DNA of 64,000 nt from an uncultured Bacteroidales bacterium (GTDB lineage Bacteria; Bacteroidota; Bacteroidia; Bacteroidales; UBA932). The notes under the pieces were generated by a model. It had not been told where the DNA came from and did no database searches. It saw only the letters and a program-made list of their open reading frames with translations. Within the stretch, counting starts at the first letter, position 1. Every line of letters begins with the position of its first letter. Location of the stretch: NCBI GenBank assembly GCA_944322815.1, contig CALUQB010000011.1:1-64000 (forward strand). Reading direction: 5' to 3'. Both the position numbers and the translations under genes were made by a program. Positions 7,591 through 15,969 of the stretch are shown piece by piece.

Positions 7591-8770
7591 TCCTGTTTTC
7601 GAAGAATACTGCCACGCATGACAGGATATAGTAGACTATGATCTGTACGGTAAGGGCCGTTATCTGCGGCTCTGCCATGGCCAGCCCGGCTCCGCCAGTA
7701 TTCATGTTCATGAACGCGCGGACGGCGAAAGTCGACGGGAAAATGTATGAAAACCATCTCCAGAAAGCCGGGAAACTCCTTTCCGGCCAGGAGAACCCTG
7801 TCAAAAACAGGCAGACTACCGACATCAGCAGAAATATCACGAAGACGGTTTCCCTGTGCCTGATGAACGTACTGAAAGTGAAACTGAACACTACGCATGC
7901 AGACACGAAGAATATCAGCAGCACCAGAATATCCCCGAAAGGACAGTTCTGGGGCAGGCCGATCATACGTGGAGCCAGGACAGCCACATAGATGCCGATA
8001 CCCATGTACAGAAGCCAGTAAGCGGCCCCTCTTCCCAGCACAGTCCTCGAAATCCCACGGCCCTGAAGTCTGTCCGGCATTACGGCGAAACTGCGGTGCT
8101 CCTCTCTCATGGTCCCGGAAAGCATCGACACCCCGAAATACATCGTCTGCTGGATGATGATCAGGAGTACAGCCGACAGAAAGAACACGCTGTAAGACAT
8201 CGCCCTGTTGTAAGGCATGGTATCCACGTACCGTATGGGATGGATCAGTCTGTCAGCCATACTCCCCATACCTGCATCAGAAAGCCTGGCCTCCTGTATG
8301 CCGTGCATCTCGTCCAGCATCACCATATTCACCGCCATAGTCAGATTCTTGTAATATATGAAACTGCTCATGTCCGCATAGACAGATACTCCTGCCTGCT
8401 GTCCGGAAGCGAGACGTTCTTCGAAATCAGACGGGATCAGGACGATCCCGTGCACCTCTCTCTGCTGCATAAGTCTTTCAGCTTCAGCCATATTCATGCA
8501 GGAGCGACTGACATTGACTTCCCGTGTCGCGTCCAGCTTTCTCAGAAACTTCCTGCCGGTCCGGCTTCCGGACTCGTCCACTACGGCCACCGGCATGTCA
8601 TCCAGCGTCCCGTTCGAGTAAATGATTCCGTACAGCGCCGGATATGCCAGCCCTGCCAGAAAAAATATGATCAGGACACCGCTGTCGCTGAAAATATGTT
8701 TTAATTCCCGGACGAAAATGGCGTACCAGTCGGAAAGCCATTGTCCTATATATGTCAGAATCCTTATCAT
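7535..8770 (-). CDS. ABC-2 type transporter permease (efflux operon, last gene)
   Basis: This is an inner-membrane permease of the ABC-2/YhhJ-YbhR type with 411 residues. One membrane helix lies near the N-terminus (VLIIFFLAGLAYPALYGIIY). A large periplasmic domain of about 170 residues follows, with the typical MPVAVVDESGSRTGRKFLRK start and VHGIVLIPSDFEERL segment. Five or so C-terminal helices complete the fold. The start is placed at MIRILTYIGQ (8770); an ATG 24 bp upstream is also in frame. It lies 57 bp downstream of a second permease in a tolC-hlyD-permease-permease operon. Its C-terminal codons overlap bcp on the opposite strand. No nucleotide-binding subunit is encoded next to it. 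Confidence 0.87.
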   Translation of the reverse strand: MIRILTYIGQWLSDWYAIFVRELKHIFSDSGVLIIFFLAGLAYPALYGIIYSNGTLDDMPVAVVDESGSRTGRKFLRKLDATREVNVSRSCMNMAEAERLMQQREVHGIVLIPSDFEERLASGQQAGVSVYADMSSFIYYKNLTMAVNMVMLDEMHGIQEARLSDAGMGSMADRLIHPIRYVDTMPYNRAMSYSVFFLSAVLLIIIQQTMYFGVSMLSGTMREEHRSFAVMPDRLQGRGISRTVLGRGAAYWLLYMGIGIYVAVLAPRMIGLPQNCPFGDILVLLIFFVSACVVFSFTFSTFIRHRETVFVIFLLMSVVCLFLTGFSWPERSFPAFWRWFSYIFPSTFAVRAFMNMNTGGAGLAMAEPQITALTVQIIVYYILSCVAVFFENRIIAHPESAQYGFSCRPCL

Positions 8771-8827
8771 CTCACATTGTGAGGGGTGGCTCAAAAGTTT
8801 TTACTCCACCCCATATTTATAAGTTTA

Positions 8828-9997
8828 CTATTTGCGTGGAAAATTCAGGTCAATGTATGCTTTCTGCAGCCGTCTGTAGACAAGGGGCGGAAGCGCCAGG
8901 AAACACATCAAGGCTATGACCTGAGTGTACCAGCCCTCAAAACCGCTTCCGAAAATGCCTTCCTGCACGTACATCAGATAGAAATGCCGGAGCGGGAAAG
9001 CCGCGGACAGACCTTGTATGTATGGCGGCATGGCTTCGACAGGAAGGGAGAACCCCGCCAGCGAGAATGCCAGCATGCTGTAAAGGGCAGAAATGCTTAT
9101 GGATAGTCTCAGAACCGGCAATGTACCGACGATGAAGAATGCTACGGCTTCGCTCGCAAGTACGAGCAGGAAAGTCCCTAAGAACATGTTCCAGATGCTT
9201 CCGGCCATGGGAAACCCCATCCGGTCGTAGAGAATGAGATCGCAGATGATTCCTATCATGGTGAAAAGCACCGTGTAAGGTATCAGCTTCCCAAGCATGG
9301 CGGCAGTCATCGATCCTCCGGCCTTTTCCAGCAGATGCCGGGATGTCCCGTGCTTGAGTTCAGAACCTATGGCATAGACAGTCACCAGTATGATGATGGT
9401 CTCCAGTACGCCGGGAATCAGAGCGTTGCACAGGAAAGCCCTGTAGTCGGCGGCGGGATTCCCTATATTGTGTGCATCGATGACGATCGGCTGTATCTGT
9501 GCCATGATGGCGTTGTCATCCATGCCCTTGGCCCTGAAAACTTCGCGCTGTACCGCCCCGGAAGACAGGTTCGCCAATGTCAGAAGTTCCTTGTACGAAA
9601 GCGCTCCACCCACGAAGTATAGAGTGTTCACATACATCGTCAGTTCCGGCTGCCTGTTCGCCAGGACATCGCTGTAGAAACCTTCCGGAATCACGCAAAA
9701 AGACGAGATTTTTCCGGTCTGCAACGCTTTTCTGGCTTCTGTGTATGAACTGAAGCCGACTGTTTCCCCGATACGGGTAGCGTCCAGCTGCCTGATAAAG
9801 TTCCTCGACAGCGAAGACTCGTCCAGATCCACCACTCCTACCGGCAGGTCCTGTGGGATTCTGTCCCGGAGCAATGTCAGGAAGAATATCATGCAGAATG
9901 TCATCACCCCGACCGAAGCCAGCATGTATACAGGCCGCTGTCTCATCAGTCTCAGTTCCCGGCGCATCACAGCCGTTATGTTATGCAGAAACTTCAT
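8828..9997 (-). CDS. ABC-2 type transporter permease (efflux operon, third gene)
   Basis: This is the second permease of the operon, 389 residues. Its plan matches the neighbour: an N-terminal helix (about residues 24-44), a periplasmic domain beginning LPVGVVDLDESSLSRNFIRQ, then a cluster of C-terminal helices with the FSLPVEAMPPYIQ loop common to this family. It probably pairs with the downstream permease as a heterodimer and passes substrate to the HlyD-type adaptor and TolC-type channel encoded upstream. The substrate is unknown. The gene starts 15 bp after the hlyD-like gene ends, so the two are very likely co-transcribed. Confidence 0.88.
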   Translation of the reverse strand: MKFLHNITAVMRRELRLMRQRPVYMLASVGVMTFCMIFFLTLLRDRIPQDLPVGVVDLDESSLSRNFIRQLDATRIGETVGFSSYTEARKALQTGKISSFCVIPEGFYSDVLANRQPELTMYVNTLYFVGGALSYKELLTLANLSSGAVQREVFRAKGMDDNAIMAQIQPIVIDAHNIGNPAADYRAFLCNALIPGVLETIIILVTVYAIGSELKHGTSRHLLEKAGGSMTAAMLGKLIPYTVLFTMIGIICDLILYDRMGFPMAGSIWNMFLGTFLLVLASEAVAFFIVGTLPVLRLSISISALYSMLAFSLAGFSLPVEAMPPYIQGLSAAFPLRHFYLMYVQEGIFGSGFEGWYTQVIALMCFLALPPLVYRRLQKAYIDLNFPRK

Positions 9998-10012
9998 AAT
10001 GCCGACATCTTG

Positions 10013-11002
10013 TCATTCCACTACTATGGCTGTCATCCCCGGCAGCAGCCCTTCGATATGTCTGAGGGGAACTGTCCTCACTTCGAATGTCTTCGCATCG
10101 TATTTCCCCGTGTCCAGAGTCGCCCGCCATGTGGCGTATGATTCCAGTACGCTCATGTAGCTGACCACGGTGGTGTACACGGTGTCTCCGAGAGCCGGGA
10201 CTTTCACTCTCAGTTCATCCCCGATCCGAAGACCGTGGAGCATATCTTCCCTGATACTGAATGTAAACCATGCATCGTCCAGATCCGTGACGGCCATGAT
10301 GGGAGCCCCCTGTCCTACCAGTTCGCCCTGTTTGGGGAATCGGGCGGAGACAATACCGTCCGCAGGAGCTGTCAGACATAATTCCCCGAGATATGATTCG
10401 ACTTCCGCCAGAGTGGCTGATGTCTGGTCTACGAGAGCTTCGGCCGTTTCTATGTCTTCTATTCTCGCGCCTCTGACAGCCATGTCATACTGCGATTTGG
10501 CCGCTGCACTCGTCGCTTTTGCAGCCTTGTATTGTGCCTGTACTTCATCGAATTTCTGTGCGCTCACGACTTCCTGTGCGTACAGCCGCGATGTCCTTTC
10601 GAATGATTTCTTCATCACTTCCTCGCCGGCCAGCGCCTTCTGCCACATCTCGTATGCAGAGGCTATCTGTTCCTGTCTGACGCCTTTCAAAGCCTTGTTT
10701 CTCTGGGCTTCCGCAGCCGATTTCACCGCCATGGCCTGCGCCAGTTTCGCCTGCACTTCCGGACTCTCTATCTTCACGAGAGTGTCACCCTTGTGTACGA
10801 AATCGCCTTCGCCGGCATAAAACTTTTCCACACGGCCCGGAACTTTTCCCGAGACCCTGTATTCGGCCGCTTCCGCCTGTCCTTGCAGGACAATGGGTTC
10901 GGGTTTCGATACTATGTACCCGACCAATGCCACTATCGTCACGATAGCCACCAATGCTATGATTCCTGTCAGCAGATTATAACTCTTCTTTTTTCTTTCC
11001 AT
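10013..11002 (-). CDS. HlyD-family periplasmic adaptor (membrane fusion protein)
   Basis: This adaptor of 329 residues links the inner-membrane permeases to the outer-membrane channel. An N-terminal membrane anchor (about residues 9-31) is followed by a split lipoyl/biotinyl-like domain (EYRVSGKVPGRVEKFYAGEG and, later, APADGIVSARFPKQGELVGQ). Between these lies a long alpha-helical hairpin rich in Ala, Gln, Glu and Lys (about 85-190). The C-terminal beta-barrel-like part has the DDAWFTFSIRED segment. It belongs to the YhiI/EmrA-like group that serves ABC-2 exporters. It sits 56 bp downstream of tolC and 15 bp upstream of the first permease gene. Confidence 0.9.
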   Translation of the reverse strand: MERKKKSYNLLTGIIALVAIVTIVALVGYIVSKPEPIVLQGQAEAAEYRVSGKVPGRVEKFYAGEGDFVHKGDTLVKIESPEVQAKLAQAMAVKSAAEAQRNKALKGVRQEQIASAYEMWQKALAGEEVMKKSFERTSRLYAQEVVSAQKFDEVQAQYKAAKATSAAAKSQYDMAVRGARIEDIETAEALVDQTSATLAEVESYLGELCLTAPADGIVSARFPKQGELVGQGAPIMAVTDLDDAWFTFSIREDMLHGLRIGDELRVKVPALGDTVYTTVVSYMSVLESYATWRATLDTGKYDAKTFEVRTVPLRHIEGLLPGMTAIVVE

Positions 11003-11038
11003 ATCAATATCTCCTTAATGTCAGTTCTGGAAATCAAC

Positions 11039-11076
11039 GTCAACGGCATTCGGCTCTGTCAACGGCATTCGGCTCT
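11039..11076. repeat. Perfect 19-bp tandem duplication across the tolC stop codon
   Basis: GTCAACGGCATTCGGCTCT occurs twice head to tail (11039-11057 and 11058-11076). On the coding strand each copy reads RAECR then a TGA stop, so the second copy lies just past the functional stop and duplicates the gene's last codons. Confidence 0.85.
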
Positions 11077-12450
11077 CGCCAATGCATCTGCCGTCATCTG
11101 CAGTTCTACCCCTGCATCAATGTATTCCGAATGGGCTTTCATCCACGCCGACTGTGCCGCCATCACCGTGTTTGACGGGATCACACCCTCACTGTAGCCT
11201 ATGGTAGCAGTCCTGAGATTCTCTTCAGCACTCTCCAGGCTGTTTCCCGCCATCTCCAGCTTTTCCCGGGCCTCGGTTTCCTGTTTCCTCAGCTGGGTCA
11301 CCTGCAGTATGATCTTATCTCTGGCATCCTCCAGCCTGTACTCTGCGATGACGGCTTCCGCTTTCGCCTTGCGTACTTTCTGCCAGGATTCGCATCCGTG
11401 AATGATAGGAATCTTCACTGCCACTCCTACATTGAACATACCTGCAAAAGTGTTGCTGAAACCGTGATATACGTTCGGATTTGTCAGCAGATAATTGGCA
11501 GTGACGGCTATCTGCGGCATCATGCCGGCACGTTCCACCGTTACTTTCTTTCCGTAGATTTCCCCGGCCAGTTCCAGGCTGCGGATTTCAGGCCTGCAGG
11601 CAATGATGTCGGCAAATCCCTTTGACGTGGCAGTCTCCGGTACCGGCAGCAGTTCTTTCTGCTCGTCCGCGAGAGTGATTTCGCTGTCCATGTCCATACC
11701 GCACAGCTGGCAGAGCAGCATCTTGCTCAGGGAAAGACCGTTTTCCGTCTTGGTCAGAAGCATTTGGGCTTCATTGAACCTGACTTTTACCGACAGCAGG
11801 TCAGCCTGTGTGGCCATGCCCTCGTTAACCAGGATTTCAGTGTCGTGCAGCATCTGCTGCAGCAGTTCCGAATAGTCTTCGGCCAGCCTTGCTTTCCATG
11901 AAATCGAAACGATCTGCCAGTATGCCTTGTCCACCTCTGCAGCGAGTTGCCTGCAGCCTGTGTCGTACTGTGACTGTGCCAGTTCTTCCGCAAGCGATGC
12001 TATCTTGTTTGCCGCCACGATTTTTCCTCCCGTGAATACGGGCTGCGTCACGGAGACGGCGCCGATGAAAATATTCTGCGTGTCCAGTTCCAGCGCAGAA
12101 TCTATATCGTTTCCTATTTTGTTGAGAATGTCGCCGATATGGTTCAGAATGGTGCCTTGTAGAGGGGTGCCGAGTCCTGTCAGTACATCCGAGGCTTCCT
12201 GCGGAATCAGGTGAATGTCCCGGCTGTTGTACATATAGGCTCCTGAAACCGATATGTCCGGGAAATAATTCGACATGGCTATTTTCCTGTCATGTCCGGC
12301 TACGGTCATCTTCTGCCTGGCGATTTTCAGTTCATGATTGTTGGCCATGGCAGAGTCCCGGCATTGCTGCAGGGTCAGTACCCGGGCGTAGCCTGCAGTC
12401 CACGGCAATATTGACAGCACCGCTGTCAGGATAATCATCTTTCGTCTCAT
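11059..12450 (-). CDS. TolC-family outer membrane efflux protein
   Basis: This is an outer-membrane channel of 463 residues. A signal peptide (about residues 1-22) precedes the usual start of the mature region, LTLQQCRDSAMANNHELKIA. Two repeated OEP domains with long coiled-coil helices follow, for example VDKAYWQIVS and VRKAKAEAVIAEYRLEDARD. The length fits the family. It is the first gene of the efflux operon, with hlyD and two ABC-2 permeases behind it. It is divergent from an AraC-type regulator across a 218-bp gap that holds paired repeat motifs, so it is probably controlled by that regulator. The last codons form part of a 19-bp tandem duplication. Confidence 0.92.
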   Translation of the reverse strand: MRRKMIILTAVLSILPWTAGYARVLTLQQCRDSAMANNHELKIARQKMTVAGHDRKIAMSNYFPDISVSGAYMYNSRDIHLIPQEASDVLTGLGTPLQGTILNHIGDILNKIGNDIDSALELDTQNIFIGAVSVTQPVFTGGKIVAANKIASLAEELAQSQYDTGCRQLAAEVDKAYWQIVSISWKARLAEDYSELLQQMLHDTEILVNEGMATQADLLSVKVRFNEAQMLLTKTENGLSLSKMLLCQLCGMDMDSEITLADEQKELLPVPETATSKGFADIIACRPEIRSLELAGEIYGKKVTVERAGMMPQIAVTANYLLTNPNVYHGFSNTFAGMFNVGVAVKIPIIHGCESWQKVRKAKAEAVIAEYRLEDARDKIILQVTQLRKQETEAREKLEMAGNSLESAEENLRTATIGYSEGVIPSNTVMAAQSAWMKAHSEYIDAGVELQMTADALARAECR

Positions 12451-12481
12451 CTATTCATTATATTAATAAATTTTGCTCTCG

Positions 12482-12536
12482 GCAGGATTGCAGTGCTTGC
12501 ACAGAAATACAACAGTGCTCGCAGCTGCAATCCTGC
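12482..12536. promoter_or_regulatory. Probable AraC-regulator operator: 22-bp spaced direct repeats within a 12-bp inverted repeat
   Basis: CAGTGCTYGCA occurs at 12491-12501 and again at 12513-12523, exactly 22 bp apart (about two helical turns, the spacing expected for AraC-family half-sites). The pair is framed by a perfect inverted repeat, GCAGGATTGCAG (12482-12493) and its complement (12525-12536). The site lies between the divergent tolC and araC-type genes. Confidence 0.5.
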
Positions 12537-12668
12537 GGCTCCACTGCAATCGGCAGTCCGGAATCCGGCCACATATATGAAGAATGGGGACAGTTATTGT
12601 CAAAAGGTCGGGTTTTTGCAGGCGGCATCCCAAGTCGGATACTTCCCGACGGAGAATTGTTATTGATT

Positions 12669-13586
12669 ATGGAGAAATTTACAGATACATTGAGCCTGCC
12701 TCAGTTCAGGGATCTGTTCCCCGTGTCTTCATGCATGAGCATGGGGGATGACGTATGCCTGATAAACATCAGCTATGACGAGACATTGTCCGTATTGGCA
12801 CATCCGTGCCGGTTCGACGGATTTCTCGCCTTTTACTGCGTTTCCGGACATATCAAGGTGATGATAAACCTGTCGGAATTCGATGTAGAGGAGAATTCGC
12901 TTTTCGTATATATGCCTGGAAATATCATGAGTGTCACCGATGTGGACGAAGCCGGAAAGGAAAACCTGGATTTTGTGGCCATAGCGATGACACGGGACTA
13001 TATGGAGAGTCTGGATGTGGATATACCCAGTCTCATGGGGAAGCGTATGCTCCTCCAGCACAGACCGTATTTTTTCATCAGAGGAGGGGCGCGGTCCATC
13101 GCGAAGAACTATGTGTCACTGGCGGCGGATATTCTCGCTTCGAATCTGTCATACAAGCGGAAAAGCGTCTCTCTGCTGTTGGCATCGTTTTTCTCGATAG
13201 CGGAAGGTATCATGGAAGACGAAATGTACACGGAAAACCGTGCGGCAGTCATCCCATGTCGCGGACGTGTGATAGCTGACAAGTTTCTGAACCTGCTGAC
13301 CGAGCATCATTCTTCCCAGCGGAAAGTGACTTTCTATGCGGAGAAGCTGGGGCTTACTCCGAAATATCTTTCCGGTCTCGTCAAGGATGTTACCGGAAAA
13401 TCCGCTCCGGAATGGATAGATGATTTCGTCATTCTGGAAGCCAAGAATATGCTGAGGTATTCGGATATGCCCATAAAGGCAATTGTCGGCCGTCTGAATT
13501 TTCCGGATCCGCCGACATTCCATAAATTCTTCAAATATCACACTGGTATCACTCCGATGCAATACCGCAGGAGTCAGTCAGAATGA
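12669..13586 (+). CDS. AraC-family transcriptional regulator, divergent from efflux operon
   Basis: This is a DNA-binding regulator of about 305 residues. The N-terminal two thirds form a cupin-like sensor region without a recognised ligand motif. The C-terminal 100 residues form the double helix-turn-helix of the AraC family: VTFYAEKLGLTPKYLSGLVK in the first HTH and DPPTFHKFFKYHTGITPMQY in the second. The ATG at 12669 (MEKFTDTLSL) is preferred; a TTG at 12597 would add 24 residues. Divergence from the tolC operon and the repeat motifs between them suggest it activates that operon, perhaps in response to the exported compound. Confidence 0.88.
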   Translation: MEKFTDTLSLPQFRDLFPVSSCMSMGDDVCLINISYDETLSVLAHPCRFDGFLAFYCVSGHIKVMINLSEFDVEENSLFVYMPGNIMSVTDVDEAGKENLDFVAIAMTRDYMESLDVDIPSLMGKRMLLQHRPYFFIRGGARSIAKNYVSLAADILASNLSYKRKSVSLLLASFFSIAEGIMEDEMYTENRAAVIPCRGRVIADKFLNLLTEHHSSQRKVTFYAEKLGLTPKYLSGLVKDVTGKSAPEWIDDFVILEAKNMLRYSDMPIKAIVGRLNFPDPPTFHKFFKYHTGITPMQYRRSQSE

Positions 13587-13593
13587 AAAAAGA

Positions 13594-13621
13594 GAGGGAG
13601 ACTTTCTTTTTAGTCCCCCTC
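13594..13621 (-). terminator. Intrinsic terminator after the distal glutamine synthetase gene
   Basis: On the minus strand a 10-bp stem (GAGGGGGACT / AGTCTCCCTC, one mismatch) is followed by TCTTTTTTC. It lies about 37 bp past the stop of the glutamine synthetase gene and just beyond the convergent araC stop codon. Confidence 0.7.
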
Positions 13622-13657
13622 ACATATCTGCCGCAACATTACTGGACAGAGATTCCG

Positions 13658-15847
13658 TTATCTGATGAAAAGCAGCTCCCTGTATTTCGGAAGAGTCCAC
13701 ATCTGGTCATCCACGATAAGTTCGAGCTGGTCGATATGTTCTCTGATTTCATCCAGGCACGGGAAGACTGTGTCGTGATAGGCGATGGCCTTTTCCCTCT
13801 CGTCCTGAATCCGGTTCGCCACTTTCCTGGCTTCTACCATGGCATCTACATGCCCTTTGATGAAGGCCGTATGGGTAGCGATGGCTTCGATAAGCTCCAT
13901 GTTTCTGACAGTCAGGGCATCAGCCTTGTCCGCAGGGAAGATTTCATGCATTTTGTATACGTTATCGATGAGTGTGCTCTGGTATTTCGTGGCCACAGGG
14001 ACTATATGGTTCAGAGCCAGGTCTCCGAGCACGCGGGCTTCGATCTGTATCTTTTTAGTGTAAGTCTCCCACTTGACTTCGTTCCTGGCTTCCAGCTCCT
14101 TGCGTGTCATCACGCCTGTGCTTTCGAACATGCTGATGCTGTCTTCTGCCAGATAGCAGTCATAGATAAGAGGCACGCTAGTCTCGCAGTCCAGACCGCG
14201 GCGAGCAGCCTCCGCCTTCCATTCGTCGCTGTAGCCGTTGCCGTCGAAATGGATCGGCTCACACATCCGGATATATTCCTTGATGACGCCCAATATCGCC
14301 GAGAATTTGTCTTCGCCTGCGGCAATGCGTTCGTCCACCACTGACTTGAATTCTTTCAGCTGTTCGGCCATGGCAGAGTTGAGGACGATCATCGCGCTTG
14401 CGCAGTTCGCTTCGGAACCTACTGCCCTGAATTCGAACCGGTTCCCGGTAAATGCGAACGGAGAAGTCCTGTTTCTGTCGGTATTGTCCACGAGGATTTC
14501 CGGAATCTGCGGGATGCCGAGATTCATGCCTTTCTTTCCTCCGAGTGACTGGAGGTTTTCAGGCTCGCTTTCTTCGATGTGTTTCAGCACTGCGGAGAGC
14601 TGCGAGCCGAGGAAGCTGGATATGATGGCAGGCGGAGCCTCATTGGCACCGAGCCTGTGCGCATTGTTCGCACTGGCGATGGATGCCTTCAGAAGTCCGT
14701 TGTGGCGGTAGACCGCCATCAGGGTGTTGACGACGAAGGTGACGAACCGGAGATTGCTCTTGAAATCCTTTCCCGGGGCCATCAGGGCTATGCCGGTGTC
14801 AGTGCCGAGAGACCAGTTGTTGTGCTTGCCGCTTCCGTTCACTCCTTTGAATGGCTTCTCATGCAGAAGGACGCGGAAACCGTGGTTGCGTGCCAGTTTG
14901 CGCATCAAAGACATGATCAGCATGTTGTGGTCGTTGGCCAGGTTGCATTCCTCGTAGATAGGGGCCAGTTCGAACTGGTTGGGAGCCACCTCGTTGTGCC
15001 GTGTCTTGACCGGTATGCCGAGTTTGAGCGATTCTATTTCCAGATCTTTCATGAAAGCCGCCACCCTGGTCGGAATGGCTCCGAAATAGTGGTCTTCCAG
15101 CTGCTGGTTTTTCGCCGAGTCATGCCCCATGAGGGTGCGTCCTGTCAGCAGGAGGTCAGGCCGTGCCGCATAAAGCCCTTCGTCTACCAGAAAATATTCC
15201 TGTTCCCATCCCAGATAAGTGATGACTTTCTTTACGTCAGGATTGAAATAGTGGCAGACATCTGTAGCGGCCTTGTCGACAGCCCTCAAAGCCTTGAGCA
15301 GCGGTGCCTTGTAGTCCAGGGATTCTCCCGTATAGGCTATGAAGATGGTCGGGATGCAGAGTGTGTCATCCACGATGAAGGCAGGGGACGAAGGGTCCCA
15401 GGCGGAATAGCCGCGGGCTTCGAAAGTGTTTCTGATGCCTCCGTTCGGAAATGATGAAGCGTCCGGTTCCTGCTGTACGAGAAGCTTTCCGGAGAATTCT
15501 TCTATGACTCCGCCTTTCCCGTCATGTTCTATGAAGGAGTCGTGCTTTTCGGCTGTGCCTTCGGTCAGAGGGGCGAACCAGTGGGTGTAGTGTGTCACGC
15601 CCATCTCCACGGCCCATTTCTTCATGCCGGCCGCGACCTCGTCGGCTATGCTTCTGTCCAGAGCCGAGCCGGTGTCTATCACGTTGATGAGTTTTGCATA
15701 TACGTCCGGTGAGAGATATTTGAACATCTTTTCCCTGTTGAAGACATACATGGCGTAGTACTCTGACGGACGGCCTTTAGGCAGTTCCACTTCATGCGGC
15801 TTCTTCCCGAAAGCCGTTTCGACCATTTTGAATCTCAGTGTTGACAT
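13658..15847 (-). CDS. glnN: Glutamine synthetase type III (copy A)
   Basis: This enzyme makes glutamine from glutamate, ammonia and ATP in the cytoplasm. The 729 residues match the long type III (GSIII) family of Bacteroidota and cyanobacteria, not the roughly 450-residue GSI. Visible family blocks are FEARGYSAWDPSSPAF, KTRHNEVAPNQFELAP, FKGVNGSGKHNNWSLGTDTG and NRTSPFAFTGNRFEFRAVGS. A second GSIII gene of identical length and over 90% identity lies directly upstream. Between them is a strong hairpin with a U-run that ends about 20 bp from this gene's start, overlapping a -7 box. This copy may therefore be transcribed separately from the upstream one. It is followed by an intrinsic terminator. 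Confidence 0.95.
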   Translation of the reverse strand: MSTLRFKMVETAFGKKPHEVELPKGRPSEYYAMYVFNREKMFKYLSPDVYAKLINVIDTGSALDRSIADEVAAGMKKWAVEMGVTHYTHWFAPLTEGTAEKHDSFIEHDGKGGVIEEFSGKLLVQQEPDASSFPNGGIRNTFEARGYSAWDPSSPAFIVDDTLCIPTIFIAYTGESLDYKAPLLKALRAVDKAATDVCHYFNPDVKKVITYLGWEQEYFLVDEGLYAARPDLLLTGRTLMGHDSAKNQQLEDHYFGAIPTRVAAFMKDLEIESLKLGIPVKTRHNEVAPNQFELAPIYEECNLANDHNMLIMSLMRKLARNHGFRVLLHEKPFKGVNGSGKHNNWSLGTDTGIALMAPGKDFKSNLRFVTFVVNTLMAVYRHNGLLKASIASANNAHRLGANEAPPAIISSFLGSQLSAVLKHIEESEPENLQSLGGKKGMNLGIPQIPEILVDNTDRNRTSPFAFTGNRFEFRAVGSEANCASAMIVLNSAMAEQLKEFKSVVDERIAAGEDKFSAILGVIKEYIRMCEPIHFDGNGYSDEWKAEAARRGLDCETSVPLIYDCYLAEDSISMFESTGVMTRKELEARNEVKWETYTKKIQIEARVLGDLALNHIVPVATKYQSTLIDNVYKMHEIFPADKADALTVRNMELIEAIATHTAFIKGHVDAMVEARKVANRIQDEREKAIAYHDTVFPCLDEIREHIDQLELIVDDQMWTLPKYRELLFIR

Positions 15848-15868
15848 AGTTCCGGTTCAATTTTGCTG

Positions 15869-15876
15869 CAAAAATA
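15869..15876 (-). promoter_or_regulatory. Putative -7 box for glutamine synthetase copy A (TATTTTTG)
   Basis: TATTTTTG on the minus strand fits TAnnTTTG and lies 21 bp before the start codon. It overlaps the U-run of the hairpin at 15879-15915, so termination of the upstream transcript and initiation of the next may share the same bases. Confidence 0.4.
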
Positions 15877-15878
15877 AA

Positions 15879-15915
15879 AAACTGTTTTGAAATACACTTA
15901 ATTTCAAAACAGTTT
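15879..15915 (-). terminator. 15-bp perfect hairpin with U-run between the two glutamine synthetase genes
   Basis: The arms AAACTGTTTTGAAAT and ATTTCAAAACAGTTT are perfectly complementary around a 7-nt loop. On the minus strand they are followed by TTTATTTTTG. This has the form of an intrinsic terminator for the upstream copy. The AT-rich palindrome next to a -7 box could also be an operator for the downstream copy. Confidence 0.7.
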
Positions 15916-15969
15916 CTGTCGTCAGCCATCACTATACGCTTCAAATCAGTCGCAACGGTTCTGTTCCGG

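Noticed and set aside
7856..8704. 282-codon open frame on the + strand
   Set aside because: It is antisense to the ABC-2 permease. The translation is His/Arg-rich with no domain, while the minus-strand frame has clear permease features.
13583..15454. Long + strand frames over the first glutamine synthetase gene (for example 13583-14344 and 14579-15454)
   Set aside because: They mirror the conserved GSIII gene on the other strand, and similar mirror frames appear over its paralogue, as expected for shadows of a GC-skewed coding sequence.
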